Source of the DNA: Diphasiastrum complanatum
Lineage: Eukaryota > Streptophyta > Lycopodiopsida > Lycopodiales > Lycopodiaceae
NCBI GenBank assembly: GCA_029204225.1
Contig: CM055101.1
Location: 5,087,246-5,151,245 of the forward strand
Length of the DNA: 64,000 nt
Direction of reading: 5' to 3'
In this document: one piece after another, positions 33,130 through 44,824 of the stretch
How the letters are laid out: every line of letters begins with the position of its first letter
Position numbering within the stretch: position 1 is the first letter of the stretch
Position numbers and translations under genes: made by a program
The notes under the pieces: model-generated
The model's input: only the letters and a program-made list of their open reading frames with translations
Told to the model about the DNA's origin: nothing
Databases searched by the model: none

Positions 33130-33990
33130 GCTTGGTTTTGGGGATTTTAAATTTTGGATATCGAAAAGTGGAATCGAAAATTTTGGGTGTCGAAAATGTG
33201 TGTATCAAATTTTGGGAATCGAAAAACTTGGGTTTCGAAATTTTTGGGAATTGAAAGTTTTGGGTATCGAAAATTTTTGGTGTCGAAAATTTTGGGAATA
33301 AAAAATTATGGGGATCGAATTTTGGAAAAGTTTGGGTGTCGAAAATGTGTGTATCGAGTTTTGGGAATCGAAAAAATTTGGTTTCCGAAAATTTTGGAAA
33401 TCGAAAAATTTGGGTATCAAAAATTCTGGGTCTCAAAAACTTTGGGAATCGAAAATTTTGGGTATCGAATTTTGGGAATCGAAAAGTTTGGGTGTCAAAA
33501 ATGTGTGTATCGAGTTTTGGGAATTGAAAAATTTGGGTTTCAAAAATTTTGGGTATCGAAAATTCTGGGTGTCGATGTCGAATTTTGGGTATCAAATTTT
33601 GGATATCGAATTTTGGGAACCGAATGTTGGGGATTTTAAATTTTGGGTATCGAAAAGTAAATCGAAAATTGTGGGTGTCGAAAATGTGTGTATAGAATTT
33701 TGGGAATCGAAAAATTTGGGTTTCGAAAAATTTGGGTATCGAAAATTCTGGGTTTCGAAAATTTTGAGAATAAAAAATTTTAGGTATCGAATTTTAAGAA
33801 TAAGAAATTTTAGGTATTGAATTTTGGGAATCAAAAAGTTTGGGTGTCGAAAATCTGTGTATCGAGTTTTGAAAATCGAAAAATTTGGCTTTCAAAAATT
33901 TTGGGAATAAAAAATTTTGGGTATCGAATTTTGGATATTATCATAAATTTTGGATATTGAAAATGTAATATCGAATTTTGGGTATCGAAC
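33130..33990. repeat. TTTGGGTATCGAAAA minisatellite with higher-order units
   Basis: About 860 bases are made of a base unit near TTTTGGGTATCGAAAA, 15-17 bases long, with variants (gtgtcg, gaatcg, tttcg). The landmark GTGT(C)GAAAATGTGTGTAT recurs at about 33,187, 33,336, 33,492, 33,675 and 33,844, giving a higher-order period of 149-183 bases. Long frames are open on both strands (188 codons minus, 170 plus) but are repeat artefacts rich in FPKF or FGYRKF. Confidence 0.92.
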
Positions 33991-35214
33991 ATTGGCTCCA
34001 TTTGGTATTTGAATTATACATGGAAGGGGACTCAACATCGCAAGTAGTCACTTGGAAGAGTAGGGTGAAACATGAAATAGTATGGAGTGATTTGTATTGA
34101 CTTTTGATAAAAATACATGAACTAACTAAGGAGGTTAAGAGAAGGCATTAACGAAAATAGAGACTAAGGGACATCATTCAATTATCATCATGTGTTAGAT
34201 AATTTGAAGGATGTATCCACCTACTAGTTCTGTGAATTAAAATATTGAATTAAAAACCTAAACCCTAAACCAATCAATCCACTTCTATGTACGATAATCC
34301 ATGGCTAAAGAAAAGAGGAAGTTCACATGCATTTCATGAAAGAATTTGTTGTTTGAAGTAAATTGAATTTTGCCTCTCCTTTGTTAATTGTTTAATAAGA
34401 TGGTACACTTACCATCAAGCCCTTGGCAAGATGTGCATTGACTATCATGCTTATCACAATATAACCAAAATGCAGAACTTATTATTAAGCTGGCTATGTA
34501 TGCAAAGAGCAAGGGCTTTCAATAAGACGTCCTTGAATCAAAACAGTTGGGGCCAAGGAAATGTCGTCAAGGAGTAGGCAAAATTTATGGCACACCATGT
34601 GCTCTCAAAAACTATCAGATGGAACTCGCAAAACTCGCAAAAATTTACTCGCAGATTGTTAAATCCCCATTTTATCCATCTTCCATAATACAACAACAAA
34701 GTGAGCATTTGTTTTTCGATGTGATGTCTAAATGTCATTGATGAGTTACATACCCTGCACTCAAGTTGCTGATTTTATTTGTATCCCAACCATCATCCAA
34801 CAACTCGACGATTATTTCATCACTCAAGTCCTTACAAATAAACATTGTTTTCGTTCGCCGAACATTGTATTTGAAAAAAAATCAACAAAAAAAGTAAAAG
34901 GTAGATACCAACTTAATTTATTACTCTTTGAACCAGTGCTACATTTTAATATACTTTGAATATCCAAATAAAGTCTAGAGGAGGGTTCGTGAGGGAGAGA
35001 GTCGAGAAGATAGAGGGTGAATTTTGGGCCTTAGGGTTAGGTTAGATTAGGGCTGTGGATAGGTAGGATTAGGGTTTTTTTTTTAAACCTTTGAAGCTTC
35101 AAAATGAGGAATTGAAATTTTCTTCACAAAGAAACTAAACTTCAAAATTGAAGCGTTGAAGTATTTCTCTCACTTGGAAAAAAAATCCAAAAGAAAATTT
35201 TCAAAATTCTAGCT
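33991..35214. other. no gene seen
   Basis: AT-rich spacer. Short telomere-like strings (ttagggttagg near 35,030 and aaccctaaacc near 34,260) occur but are too few to call an interstitial telomere. Confidence 0.35.
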
Positions 35215-35700
35215 AGTCTGACCCATCTCCACTAATTTGATCATAACTCATTCAATATTGATCAAAATCGTAAAAACTCAGTAAAGCTAACAACAAGCTC
35301 TATCAGCCTATAATATCATATCAATGATTGAATGATATGAATTAACCAAAGAATAGATCTGAAAATTTTGAAGAAAGAAAACTAGCAAAACTAGAACTAG
35401 GAATAAAAAATTGTCATAACTCTTTAAATACTAATCCAAATAACCTGCCATATGGATCATATCAAAGCTAGAACAAGGCTCTAAAATCTTTTGTAAAAAA
35501 ACTTGAAATACAAACTCAAATCAAATCTGAAAAACTCAAAGTGAAAGTAAAATTCTAATCACCTATTTTGACAGCTTTTGGAAAAGTACAATAACTTTTG
35601 CATCTCTTATCCAAATGTCTTGAAAATTTGTGCAAATGAAAGCTAAAACAAAGCTCTACAAACCTATTGAATCAAATTAAAAATGAAAAACGAATTTAAA
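35215..35700. repeat. three diverged repeats of about 175 bp
   Basis: The strings 'cataactc-tt-aata-t-atccaaa' and, 50 bases on, 'aaagctaaaacaaggctcta' recur at about 35,232/35,283, 35,412/35,463 and 35,588/35,636. Such repeats are often found in untranslated parts of plant Ty3/gypsy elements, but no coding part is attached. Confidence 0.55.
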
Positions 35701-36924
35701 TGTTGAAAACTGATCTGTACATACCTGAAAATTTCAAACTTAAAAATTAGCAAAAATAAAGCTACAAATGCAATAAACTTATCAAATCCAATGAAATTCA
35801 CATAGAATCATCATGAATTTAGGATCTATGTTTGATTCCAAAAAATGTCATGTGCTAAATCCCAAACTAATAATAATAACAATGATAGTAAAGCTAAAAG
35901 CAAGAAGAGTACAAGACAATCAAGATAACATATTCATAGAATGGTAGAAACACAAAGATATCCATTGAATCACATTAGCAATGAAAGAAAGAGTACAATC
36001 AATGGAAATAGGAGCATGAATTCATGGGACAGATTAGACCTAGCTAAGGAAATCCCCATAGCTCATATTCACAAGGAGAAAGCTAAAAGCTCTCACTTGC
36101 AAATGAGCCAAATGATTCATAAATTGATGTCTCTTGCCTAGTTATAGACAATGCTGTCACTTAACTTAGCTATCTTGAGGGATAGTCAGCCCTTGTTAAG
36201 TATTATTTAAACTACATTGGGCCCTTATTGGCATAATATTCTTATTAATTACTTTGGAAGGCCTAAAGAGAGAATCGCCTTGTTCTTAAAGCTAATAGCT
36301 CCTTTTGGGCCTACAAAGCTTACATTGGATATTATCTTGCATGTATAAGCATAGATGTACTAAAAGTACATGACACACAATAGGCCCATGGAGTAGGAGC
36401 ATCCATAGCCAGGGGAGAGACAACGACAAAACCAAAGGAGAGCACAACAACGAGACGAGGCCAAAGGTGAACTAAGGGAAAGAACAAGCGCTAGAATTTA
36501 AAAACAAACTTAAAAAACCCGAAAAAACAACCATGAAAGACTCAAAGCAGCAACGCAAAGACAATACAACAATAAAGTACTAGAGAGCAAAAATCAAAAC
36601 ATGTCGTATTGTTCCAAATTTAACGGTCGAAAAGTAAGTGCTTGTATTTGTTTCAAGGAAATTTTAACCAACAAAAATCAAACAGTGAAAAATAATCCAA
36701 ATTTCAATATTACTAATATACCAAGCCAAATAAACCTTATATATTGTCAAGTCTCAAGTCTAGGAAAACGTCATGATGTAAATATAACACGAACTGCACG
36801 ACAAACTGCATACTATGTTGAGTACAAAACAACAGTATTTTACCTAAAATACATAACAAGATTAATCCATGTTTAGGAAAAAAAATTGCAAGACGTGTTA
36901 ACAGTACTTAGTCCATCAATAGAA
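35701..36924. other. no gene recognised
   Basis: AT-rich DNA. A 91-codon plus frame at 36,601-36,876 has protein-like composition (it includes CSKFNGRKVSACICFKE) but no motif I know and no partner exon. Confidence 0.3.
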
Positions 36925-38265
36925 AATATTGAAGTATAATCAAGATGGATCAATAGGCAAGCATAAAGCTAGGCTTGTTGCCAAAGGTTTTTTTCAAACC
37001 AAAGGCATTGATTATGATGAGACTTTTGCTCCTATGGCTAAGCTTGTTACTATCAGGTTGATCATTAGTCTTGCTACAACCTTCAATTGGGAGCTATTCC
37101 AACTTGACTTCACAAATGCATTCCTCAATGGTTATTTGGAGGAAGAGATCTACATGAGGCAACCCAAGGGCTTCATCAAGGCAAAACATGAAGGAAAGGT
37201 GTGTTTTTTGAAGAAGAGCCTTCATGGGCTCAAGCAAGCACCTAGAGCATGGTACTCTAGGCTAAACTCTTTTCTCATTTCCATCAATTTTGTAATGAGT
37301 GCCTATGATCCATCATTGTATATAAGTTTTCATGATGGCATGATCATTATTTTTGTTTTGTATGTAGATGACATTATCTTGAGTGGTAATGATCTAGATG
37401 GAATTAGAGATGTAAAAATTGCTTTAGCAAAAGAGTTTAAGATGGTAGATCTCAGCCTATTGAGCTTCATTCATGGAATAGAGGTTATTAGAGGATGTGA
37501 TTTTAGCTTCATTTGTCAATCTAAATATGCTACATCCATCTTAGATAGATTTGGAATGAATAATTGTAAAGGTATTGAGACACCAATGGAGCAACATTTT
37601 AAAGCATCTATTGGTTGTGATGAAGCATCTTTTGAGGACATCACATTATATAGAAGGCTTATTGGCTCCTTGATCTATTTAACTATAACTGGACCTGATC
37701 TTAGTTATAGTATTGGAAAGTTAAGCCAATTCATGCAAGGTCCTCTAGTTTCACATTGGAAGATGGCCAAAAGAGTTCTTAGATACATTTCATCCACTAA
37801 GAATTTTGGCATTTTGTATAGAGGAACTAATCTTGGCTTAAGAGCCTATAGTGACTCGGATTTTGCAGGTGAAAAAGTGGATAGAAGATCAACAAGTGCC
37901 TTTGACACCTTTCTATGTGATGGAGTAGTATCATGGCTTTCCAAAAAGCAAGATACCATCTCCCTATCTTCCACAGAATCCGAATACAAGGCCTTGACAT
38001 CAACATGCAAGGAGGTCTTGTGGCTCAAAAGGCTATTGGTGGAGCTTCATGTCATGGAGGAGGAGATCCCTATCATCTATTGTGACAACCAATCAGCCCA
38101 ATCACTTACAACTAATCCTACATTCCATGCAAGGAGCAAACACATCGAAATTGCTCATCATTTCGTGAGGGAAAAAGTGCAAGCTAAAGAGATCAATCTC
38201 CAACATGTGCCATCATCAAGTTGCTTGGCTGATTTGTTTACTAAACCTTTTAGGATACCATTTGA
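36925..38265 (+). pseudogene. Copia RT and RNase H, gag to integrase missing
   Basis: A 462-codon frame starts inside RT (KYNQDGSIGKHKARLVAKGF) and holds FQLDFTNAFLNGYLEEEIYM, LHGLKQAPRAWYSRL and FVLYVDDIILSGND (active site intact). It continues with the linker YRRLIGSLIYLTITGPDLSY and RNase H (YSDSDFAGEKVDRRS, STESEYKAL, YCDNQSAQSLTTN, LADLFTKPF). The normal RNase H C-terminus is replaced after TKPF by a sequence shared with 6.3 kb. The 54-kb element and the minus-strand half at 38.5-40.8 kb are close relatives. Confidence 0.9.
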
Positions 38266-38505
38266 AAAGTACAGTACTAAGGACCATAAATGGATCTTTG
38301 AATTATCCACAAAGTGACTGTATGCTTGTTAAACAATCTATCAGAAACTAGTCATCAGAAAACAAGATCTAGTTTAGCGGCTTGATAGGAAACAAGTAGA
38401 GACAATCAAAGCATTGATCAATTAGTATAATCCAACTCCACACGTGTGGAAATAAGGCTGTAGTACGACCTGTAGACAGTGTTTACAAAGTGCCAAAGCT
38501 GGGTT
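38266..38505 (+). mobile_element. LTR-like repeat fused to RNase H
   Basis: It matches 6,274-6,560 along its length, including 'aggaccataaatggatct' and a CACACGTGTG palindrome at about 38,443 followed by 'ggctgtagtac'. It ends where minus-strand integrase sequence begins. Confidence 0.5.
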
Positions 38506-39288
38506 TCATTGAAAATCAAGAGTAATCACCATATAATGAGAGGAAACTCGAGTTTCTCCTTGAGGCTCCAAAAAGTTTCTTGGAGTTCTTGGTGTTCTTG
38601 CATCTTGAGGTGGATCTTCAAGTTCTTCTTCACTTGGAAGCTCCTCCTCCATCCTAGCATGATCCTTGGCATCAAGATGATTAGTAGCATTATCATCCAA
38701 ATCACAAGCATGTCCTTCATAAAAAATAACATCCCTACTCACTATCACCTTGCTAGTGATGGGATTGAAGCCTCTATAACCTTTGCTATTCTCACCATAT
38801 CCTACAAAGATGCCTTTGATGGATGTTGCATCATCCTTCCTTCTCTTATCCAAGGATTGGTGTACATAGCAAGTGGATCTAAAAACTTTGATATCCTTGA
38901 GATTGGGCTTCTCTCCAAATAGAGCTTCAAATGGTGTGATTCCTCCAATGGCTTGGTTTGGCAATCTATTGCACAAATAGTTAGCACAAGTTATTGCTTC
39001 ACCCCAAAATGGTTTGGATAGAGAAGCATCTAGCCTTAAGGCCTTAGCACACTCATAAAGAAATCTATTTCTTCTCTCACTCACTCCATTTTGTTGAGGG
39101 GTGTATGGACATGACAACTCCCTCTTTATGCCAGTAGAACTACAAAAGTCAATCAACTTATTGGAGATATATTCACCTCCATTATCACTTCTTAATACCT
39201 TAATCTTTGTACTAAGTTGATTTTCTACCAAAGTCTTGAACTTTACAAAAGAATCAAACACCATTAATTTGCTAGACAAGAGGTACAT
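38506..39288 (-). pseudogene. Copia integrase (minus half-element)
   Basis: The frame reads VFDSFVKFKTLVENQLSTKI, then KVLRSDNGGEYISNKL, CPYTPQQNGVSERRNRFLYE, FWGEAITCANYLCNRL and KGIFVGYGENSKGYRGFNP. It breaks off after the PRTPR region. The N-terminal zinc part lies in the next frame upstream, separated by a frameshift near 39,300. RT and RNase H are missing. Confidence 0.88.
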
Positions 39289-39320
39289 CCAACAAAATCC
39301 GGAATAGTCATCAATGAAGA

Positions 39321-39992
39321 TTACATAGTACTTGGCACCACCATTAGACTCATGTGAAAAACTATAACATCCGAATGGATGAGTTCAAGAGGAGAGTTTG
39401 ATCTTGATGTAGATCTTGAGAAGGGTAGTTTGTGAGCCTTTGAGAGGCTGCATGCTTCACATCTCTTCACACACTGCTTGGGGAGTCCAACTGCAAGCTC
39501 CTTTGCAACCATAGATTCCATGGCTTTGTAGTTGGGGTGGCCCAACCTTTTGTGCCACAGTTCCACCTTTGCCAAGTTAACACTCTCCACTGCAACATTA
39601 GCATCAAGCTTAAACAATCTACCTTGCTTAAAGCCTTTGGCTATACATTCATCATTTCTAAGGATGGAACAAACTCCATGCTTAAATTGTACATCTAGGC
39701 CATTATCCATTAACTGGCCAACACTAAGCAAATTCTTAGCTAACTTAGGAACATAAAGAACATTATCAAGATTCATCCTTTTGGATGATCCCACATACAA
39801 GGGAATTGTTCCTATTCCACTTATCTTACATTCTTGACTACTTGCAGTATAGATTGATCTATGTAAATCATTGTAAGAAAGTAAAGTGGAGAATATGTCC
39901 TTTTGATATGTCATGTGGAAACTAGCCCCACTATCAATCCACCAAGAATCATTGGTGTTGCTCTTGGATGATGGTGGTTTGTTGGAAACCAT
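39321..39992 (-). pseudogene. Copia protease and pre-integrase (minus half-element)
   Basis: The protease motif is intact (WWIDSGASFHMTY). It is followed by SGIGTIPLYVG, VPKLAKNLLSVGQLMDNGLD, and the pre-integrase HHCC-type region (LWHKRLGHPNYKAME, CVKRCEACSLSKAHKLPFSR). The frame leaves the integrase near 39,330. Confidence 0.88.
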
Positions 39993-39999
39993 CGAGGAT

Positions 40000-40848
40000 G
40001 ACTCTTCATCCTCCTCCTCCTCCTGATGTGCAATGTTGCTTTGTTTGCTCTCTTGTGTCTTCTTCTTCTTGAGACATTCTGATGCAAAATGTCCTTTCTT
40101 TCCACAGAAAAAACATTTCTACTTGGACTTGTCTTTGATCTTGCCCTTTGAGCTTGAAGCCTCATCCTCCTCCTTGGTCTCTCTTGCCATTGGTCTTCTT
40201 CTTGCTTTTGAATGAGAAATTAGCTTTCTCATCACCATCCTGCAGAGAAATAGCATTCATTCTTGCATTGATATGCAACATCCTACACTCTTCAGCTACT
40301 AATACACTATGTAGCTTTTCTATAGTAGGCAAAGTGTCTTGGATTGCAAAGCTTTGGACTAAATTTGTAAAGCCACTCCCTAGACCATTGAGGACAATCT
40401 GAACAAGCTCATTATCTTGAATCTTCTCTCCAATGGAAGCTAACTCCCTATTGAGAGACTTGATTCTTAGCACATAATCTTGTGCACTCTCATCACTCCT
40501 CTTCATGCTTTGTAGAATCTGATTCCTAAGCATGAGAACCCTCGAAGTGTTACTAGGCTCATAGATAGATTTTAAAGATTCCCAAGCCTCTTTAGCACTC
40601 TTACATGATGATACTTCCCTTAAAAGATCATTGTTTACATTCATCTTAATACAGTAAAGTGCAAGCCTAGACCTCTTCTTGTATCTCACTAATTCCTGTG
40701 CAACTAGAGGTTCATCTTCATCATCTATTAGAAACTCATAAAGATCCTGGAGCACCATTAGTGACTCCATCCTCACTTTACAAATAGCATAATTGGTAGA
40801 ATTTAACCTCTCACTAGCTTCTAGAAGGTAGGCTCCCACTGATCCCAT
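40000..40848 (-). pseudogene. Copia gag with zinc knuckle (minus half-element)
   Basis: Gag starts at 40,848 (MGSVGAYLLEASERLNSTNY) and runs 228 codons through CIKMNVNNDLLREVSSCKSA, KEAWESLKSIYEPSNTSRVL and LHSVLVAEECRMLHINARM. After a frameshift near 40,165 the knuckle CFFCGKKGHFASEC follows, preceded by one stop codon. It is the most complete gag in the window. Confidence 0.88.
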
Positions 40849-41259
40849 CTTACTAGCAAGATTCTACACACAAGATATAAATTTGTTTGGACCTGAAACT
40901 CACAAAGGTTTCTAACTTGCAGTGTTTCACTCAAATGTTGACTTCTAATCCAACAGATGGATTTGTAATCACAGTTCTATCACCCCCTCACAAAGCTGGA
41001 ATGAAGATAAGATGAGATGAAAACTACACTCAAGCAAATCTTGCCAATCTTGGCTATTCTTGGACAAAAACTGACTCTATCTCTCTCATTCACTTTGATG
41101 TACTTTCAAGACCTGGTTCCCACTTTAAGAAGGTCTGAAATTAGCCTAGATTAATTAGTTTTCATGAAACAAACTCAAAACTAATCAATGGCAAGTGATC
41201 TTGGTAGCTTATCCTAGGATTTATACCAAAAATTACATCAAACTGACACCAGATGGAGT
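40849..41259 (-). mobile_element. leader of the minus half-element
   Basis: Non-coding sequence upstream of the gag. I see no TGGTATCAGAGC-type primer site, so the 5' LTR and primer site appear to be lost. Confidence 0.4.
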
Positions 41260-41540
41260 TATTGGATTTCTAGCTTTCTCTCTCTACCCGAGAGCTCATG
41301 ATGCATTTTCTCTCTCTACCCGAGGAGAGCAGCTTGTTTTTACTTAGATTATTTTTTGAATACTTCCCACATGTGTGAGTGAGAGTTGGAAATGATTGAA
41401 TGCATGTAGTAGTGTGTTTTTGCCATAGGATCTAAGATTGATTTTGAATCTCAATCTAGTCTTGATCTTGGTGCATCTACACACCTTAGGAGATCACAAG
41501 TACATGTAGTGGACAGTCCACACATGTGAAATTCAACACT
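41260..41540 (+). mobile_element. LTR 3' part, relative of 46,001-46,717
   Basis: It shares with 46,470-46,717 the strings 'ctctctctacccgagagctc' and 'gaggagagcagcttg', a CACATGTGTG palindrome and the end 'tgaaattcaaca'. The 5' part is missing. The neighbouring minus-strand Copia internal sequence begins at once on the right. Confidence 0.65.
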
Positions 41541-42226
41541 GTTGAGATAGCCAAACCATATTCACCTGGTTTTGTAGCATCCAACTTATAAAGGCCACAG
41601 TTACTATCCCGATAACCTTTCACTACCACCTTATAGTTGTGGTCCATATCCTTCATTAGGCATCCATCCTTGACAAAATCAACCTTGAGATGTTGATTTG
41701 CCATCACACCAATAGAAAGCAAACTCTTTTTGAGTCCAGGAACATAAAGCACATTAGGAATATTCTTGATCTTACCATCAGGAAACTGCACATGTACATT
41801 ACTGACACCATACTTGGCATTCCTCCCCATTGGCTTATATGACCTTCTCCCCATCATGAATTGGTGAGAATTTCTCAAACCAATCACATTTTCCGATCAT
41901 ATGCCTTGTGGCACCTGAATCTATGAACCATCTGGCACCATCATCAACTTGGGATGCCAATGCCGATGAGAAGACACTTGTCTCATCATCTTCCCCATCA
42001 TCTTCGGCTATGTTGCCTTGTTGCTTCACCTTTTCCACCTTTATGTCCACTTTCTTCTTGTAACATTCACGTGCCCAATGACCTGGTTTGTGGCAATAGT
42101 AACATTTGCCCTTCTTCTTCCTTTTTGCCTTCGATGATGACTCTCCCTCGTCCTCATCATCCTTGGACTTCTTTGGAATTCTTTTCCACCCTTTTTGCTT
42201 GTTTTTAGTGAGCAATGTTTGATCAT
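41541..42226 (-). pseudogene. Copia gag tail, protease, pre-integrase
   Basis: From 42,226 down: a basic region, the zinc knuckle CYYCHKPGHWAREC, an acidic stretch, protease WFIDSGATRHMIG, and then FPDGKIKNIPNVLYVPGLKK and SLLSIGVMANQHLKVDFV. The frame shifts near 41,860. The family differs from the 38.5-40.8 kb half-element. Gag N-terminus, integrase, RT and RNase H are absent. Confidence 0.85.
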
Positions 42227-43149
42227 CCTGTGGGGTTTGCCTTGCCTTTACCTGCTGAAAATTAAGCCCACAGTTGGCTCCTTGGTGAATGACTAATTTC
42301 TATTTCATGATTCTTCCTGCATGTTTATTGATCATTGATCTAGGATCAGGTGAAGCCAACTTTGGTTCTACATCTGCTCATCTGATACCTGTAGGAATCA
42401 CAACCTTAGATAGCCAATTTATTTGAAGAACGCCTACAACGGGCTTCCGACTGATCTCCAGCAAAGGGTAACCAATTCTGTCATAATTTCAAAGTTCAGG
42501 TGCTAAGTTTAATAACTCGAAGTCATTGAAGACTTGGCCATCTTCAAGGACTTCCACAAAACTTGCATTTAGAACAAGTCTACAGAAATACATTACTTTT
42601 TCAACAGTCTGCAGAAATACACTATGTTTTCAACATCTTCAATTTTTCGCATTTTTCCGAAATGTGAAAACTTGCATAGTTCAAAAGTTTAACTGTTTTT
42701 TACTGAGAATTTCAGCCTTTTGCAAAAAATACAAAGAAAAAGAAAATTTTCGAAGGTCATCTATTTTCATGAGTTAAACTGTTTTAAAGACCACCGTCTT
42801 TAAAGAGCACCTTCGACTTCTTGCAAAAAATACAAAGAGAGAGAAAATTCCCAAAGGTCGTCTAAAATAAACGAGGAACGTTCTAGCGATGTCCTCGTCC
42901 GCATCAACGATGCTGAATTATTGACCTTAAAATACTATGTATAGTTGTCACAGAAGCCATATACTTCCAAGTACAACGGCTTTCCTAATTCGGCGACAAG
43001 CATTCAATGTAATTAATACATGGATGAAGTCTATAAATAGATCATCCAAGCACAGGTTATGGGTTGCTCCATCTATGAGACACATTATTTGAGCCTCCCA
43101 ATTACGCCATCATTTTTTGTTGTAATTGCTATTTGTATTAAAGAAGATG
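42227..43149 (+). other. U3-like region with duplications and TATA box
   Basis: The stretch has a 30-bp direct repeat ('agtctacagaaatacatta', about 42,577-42,636) and a roughly 100-bp spaced repeat ('ttgcaaaaaatacaaag' at 42,720 and 42,821). A CTATAAATAG TATA box lies at 43,031-43,040. Duplicated upstream segments followed by a TATA box are typical of LTR promoters, but no matching second copy is in the window. Confidence 0.4.
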
Positions 43150-43346
43150 TGTACTTGACCATTTGACCTCTAAAGTCAAAATTGGCCCTATCACCTAGTG
43201 ACAACAAGATCCTTGACTATAAATCTTTACGATATCCCTAAAGTCAGTATTATAAACTATTTCTAACCATTTTACACATGTGAAATATACTCACAAACAT
43301 AAAATCATAAAATAACCAAGATAGATTTTTGACAATTTTTCACACT
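43150..43346 (-). mobile_element. 3' LTR fragment of the accessory-ORF element
   Basis: The minus strand reads polypurine TTTTTGAGGAGGAG, then LTR start TGTGAAAAATTG at 43,346. It matches 50,122 on and 8,613 leftward, including the region with CACATGTGAAAT. It is cut at about 43,150. Confidence 0.7.
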
Positions 43347-43461
43347 CCTCCTCAAAAACTAGCTTGGTAAGATCAAGGAGTTTGTGAAATTTTTTTGAGT
43401 AGATCCTTTGGTATGCATATGGAGTAAAAGACCAGAAAAGGGTTCCATCATAGCAGCACCC

Positions 43462-44140
43462 TCACCATATCCATGATAAGATTTCTTTGGTAGAAATCAT
43501 TTGCCAACATCTTTGAAGAGCATTCCACCAATTTGCCACTATACCAATGTGCTTCCTCCATGCTTGATGATGATCTTTGACTTGAAAGTAGCATTTGCAT
43601 GAAGGTAGTTGCACCATGATGAAAATCAGAGGCTTCCATGCCTCATAAAGATCACAAAGATCATAGAGATCAAGATCAAAAGATGAGCAAAAGTGTTGAT
43701 TATCAAGATTAGGCATACTAGCATACTATGAACTTTATCCATGATGGAATCTTGAAATCAAATAGAATCTTGATATTTTTGAGGCTAAATACTTTCTCAA
43801 GGATGTCAGTGTCCTCTTTGGATTCTTCACTCAATCTCAAGAGAAGTTTACAAAATGCCTCAAACCATGTAAAAGCATGATTTTTCAAACTATGAGCAAC
43901 ATGCTCATTCTTGCTCTTACTAGATCCAAGAGCATACACTTGATGACTCAACCACTTGCTTTTTAAGTAATTTGAAAACATATCTAAGCCATGAATGACA
44001 AGTAATATGTCCATACTAGAGGCATGATACAAAACAATCATTACCTCACTCCAACTATGAGATGTAAAAACCTCATAAAAGCAAGATGGTACATCAAGTA
44101 ATGAAAGAGAAGCATGGGAGAATATGTTAGAGTGAATACC
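43462..44140 (-). pseudogene. accessory ORF of a Copia-derived family, copy 2
   Basis: It reads from about VLGGIHSNIFSH through MIVLYHASSMDILLVIHGLD, KNEHVAHSLKNHAFTWFEAF and KLLLRLSEESKEDTDILEKV. Then, after an indel near 43,735, it reads FCSSFDLDLYDLCDLYEAWK, HHQAWRKHIGIVANWWNALQ and ISTKEILSWIW. This copy shows that the ORF extends at least 70 codons further upstream than copy 1. It directly follows a shortened gag-pol frame and directly precedes the polypurine tract, so its place in the element is clear. I recognise no domain. Confidence 0.55.
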
Positions 44141-44149
44141 ACCTAAAAC

Positions 44150-44824
44150 CTACATCTCTTTACCATGAACTTTGAGCCACAAAGACTCAGCCTTGCCCCT
44201 TGAAGATCCCCTTGAAATCATGTGTTGAGAAGACTCCCTCTCAAGCCTTGGCAAATCTCCATCATACACTTGGAATTTTGGTAGATTTGAGAATCCTACC
44301 ATCATCCTCTTGATTGAAATTGGATCCTCCTTACTCCTTATGTGCAAAGGAATATTGGCAAAGAAAATGGATCTAAAGATCCCCAAAGTATCAACTATTG
44401 CAATCTTCATATCAAGCACTTTTGATAAGAGGTACCTCCAATTGAAGTCTGCAAGCAAGAAGTCACATGAAATAGCACTATCTTTTCTTCTACATGATGA
44501 AATGAAATCATCCAAATGAACAAGATAAGAGAATTGATGAGAAGTAGACCTCCTTGGCAATAACTCTCCGTGTGCTTTTGCCAAAGCACTATCTTCATGA
44601 GCTTCACCATCTTGGAACATAGATTTAGGTAGATCACTTGCATCCTCCTTGAGATGATCCAAGCTCCTCTTGGCCACACTTCCACAAGGATTAGCATCAA
44701 TTTTGAAAAGCTTACCACAACTAGTCCCTCTTGCTACCTTATCATCATTTCTCTTCTTGAAACAATTAGAAGCACTTCTTGTTGGATTTGCAACTTGTTG
44801 ATGTTTGTGATGACTCTTCATCAC
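44150..44824 (-). pseudogene. shortened Copia pol frame, still open (224 codons)
   Basis: It aligns by eye to pol of the 38.5-40.8 kb element but with large parts cut out: LFKIDANPCGSVAK (pre-integrase), AKAHGELLPRRSTS (the KAHKLPF-RSTS block), then GIFRSIFFANIPLHIRSKED and IKRMMVGFSN (integrase C-terminus), and RGSSRGKAESLWLKVHGKEM. The protease active site, integrase core, RT and RNase H are missing. Nevertheless the frame is uninterrupted. Confidence 0.6.

Noticed and set aside
33029-33834. Long open frames on both strands (188 codons minus; 161 and 170 plus) that look like repeat proteins
   Set aside because: They are translations of the TATCGAAAA minisatellite; all frames are open because the unit lacks stops.
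35020-35070. Telomere-like TTAGGG strings
   Set aside because: Only a couple of imperfect units; not an interstitial telomere.
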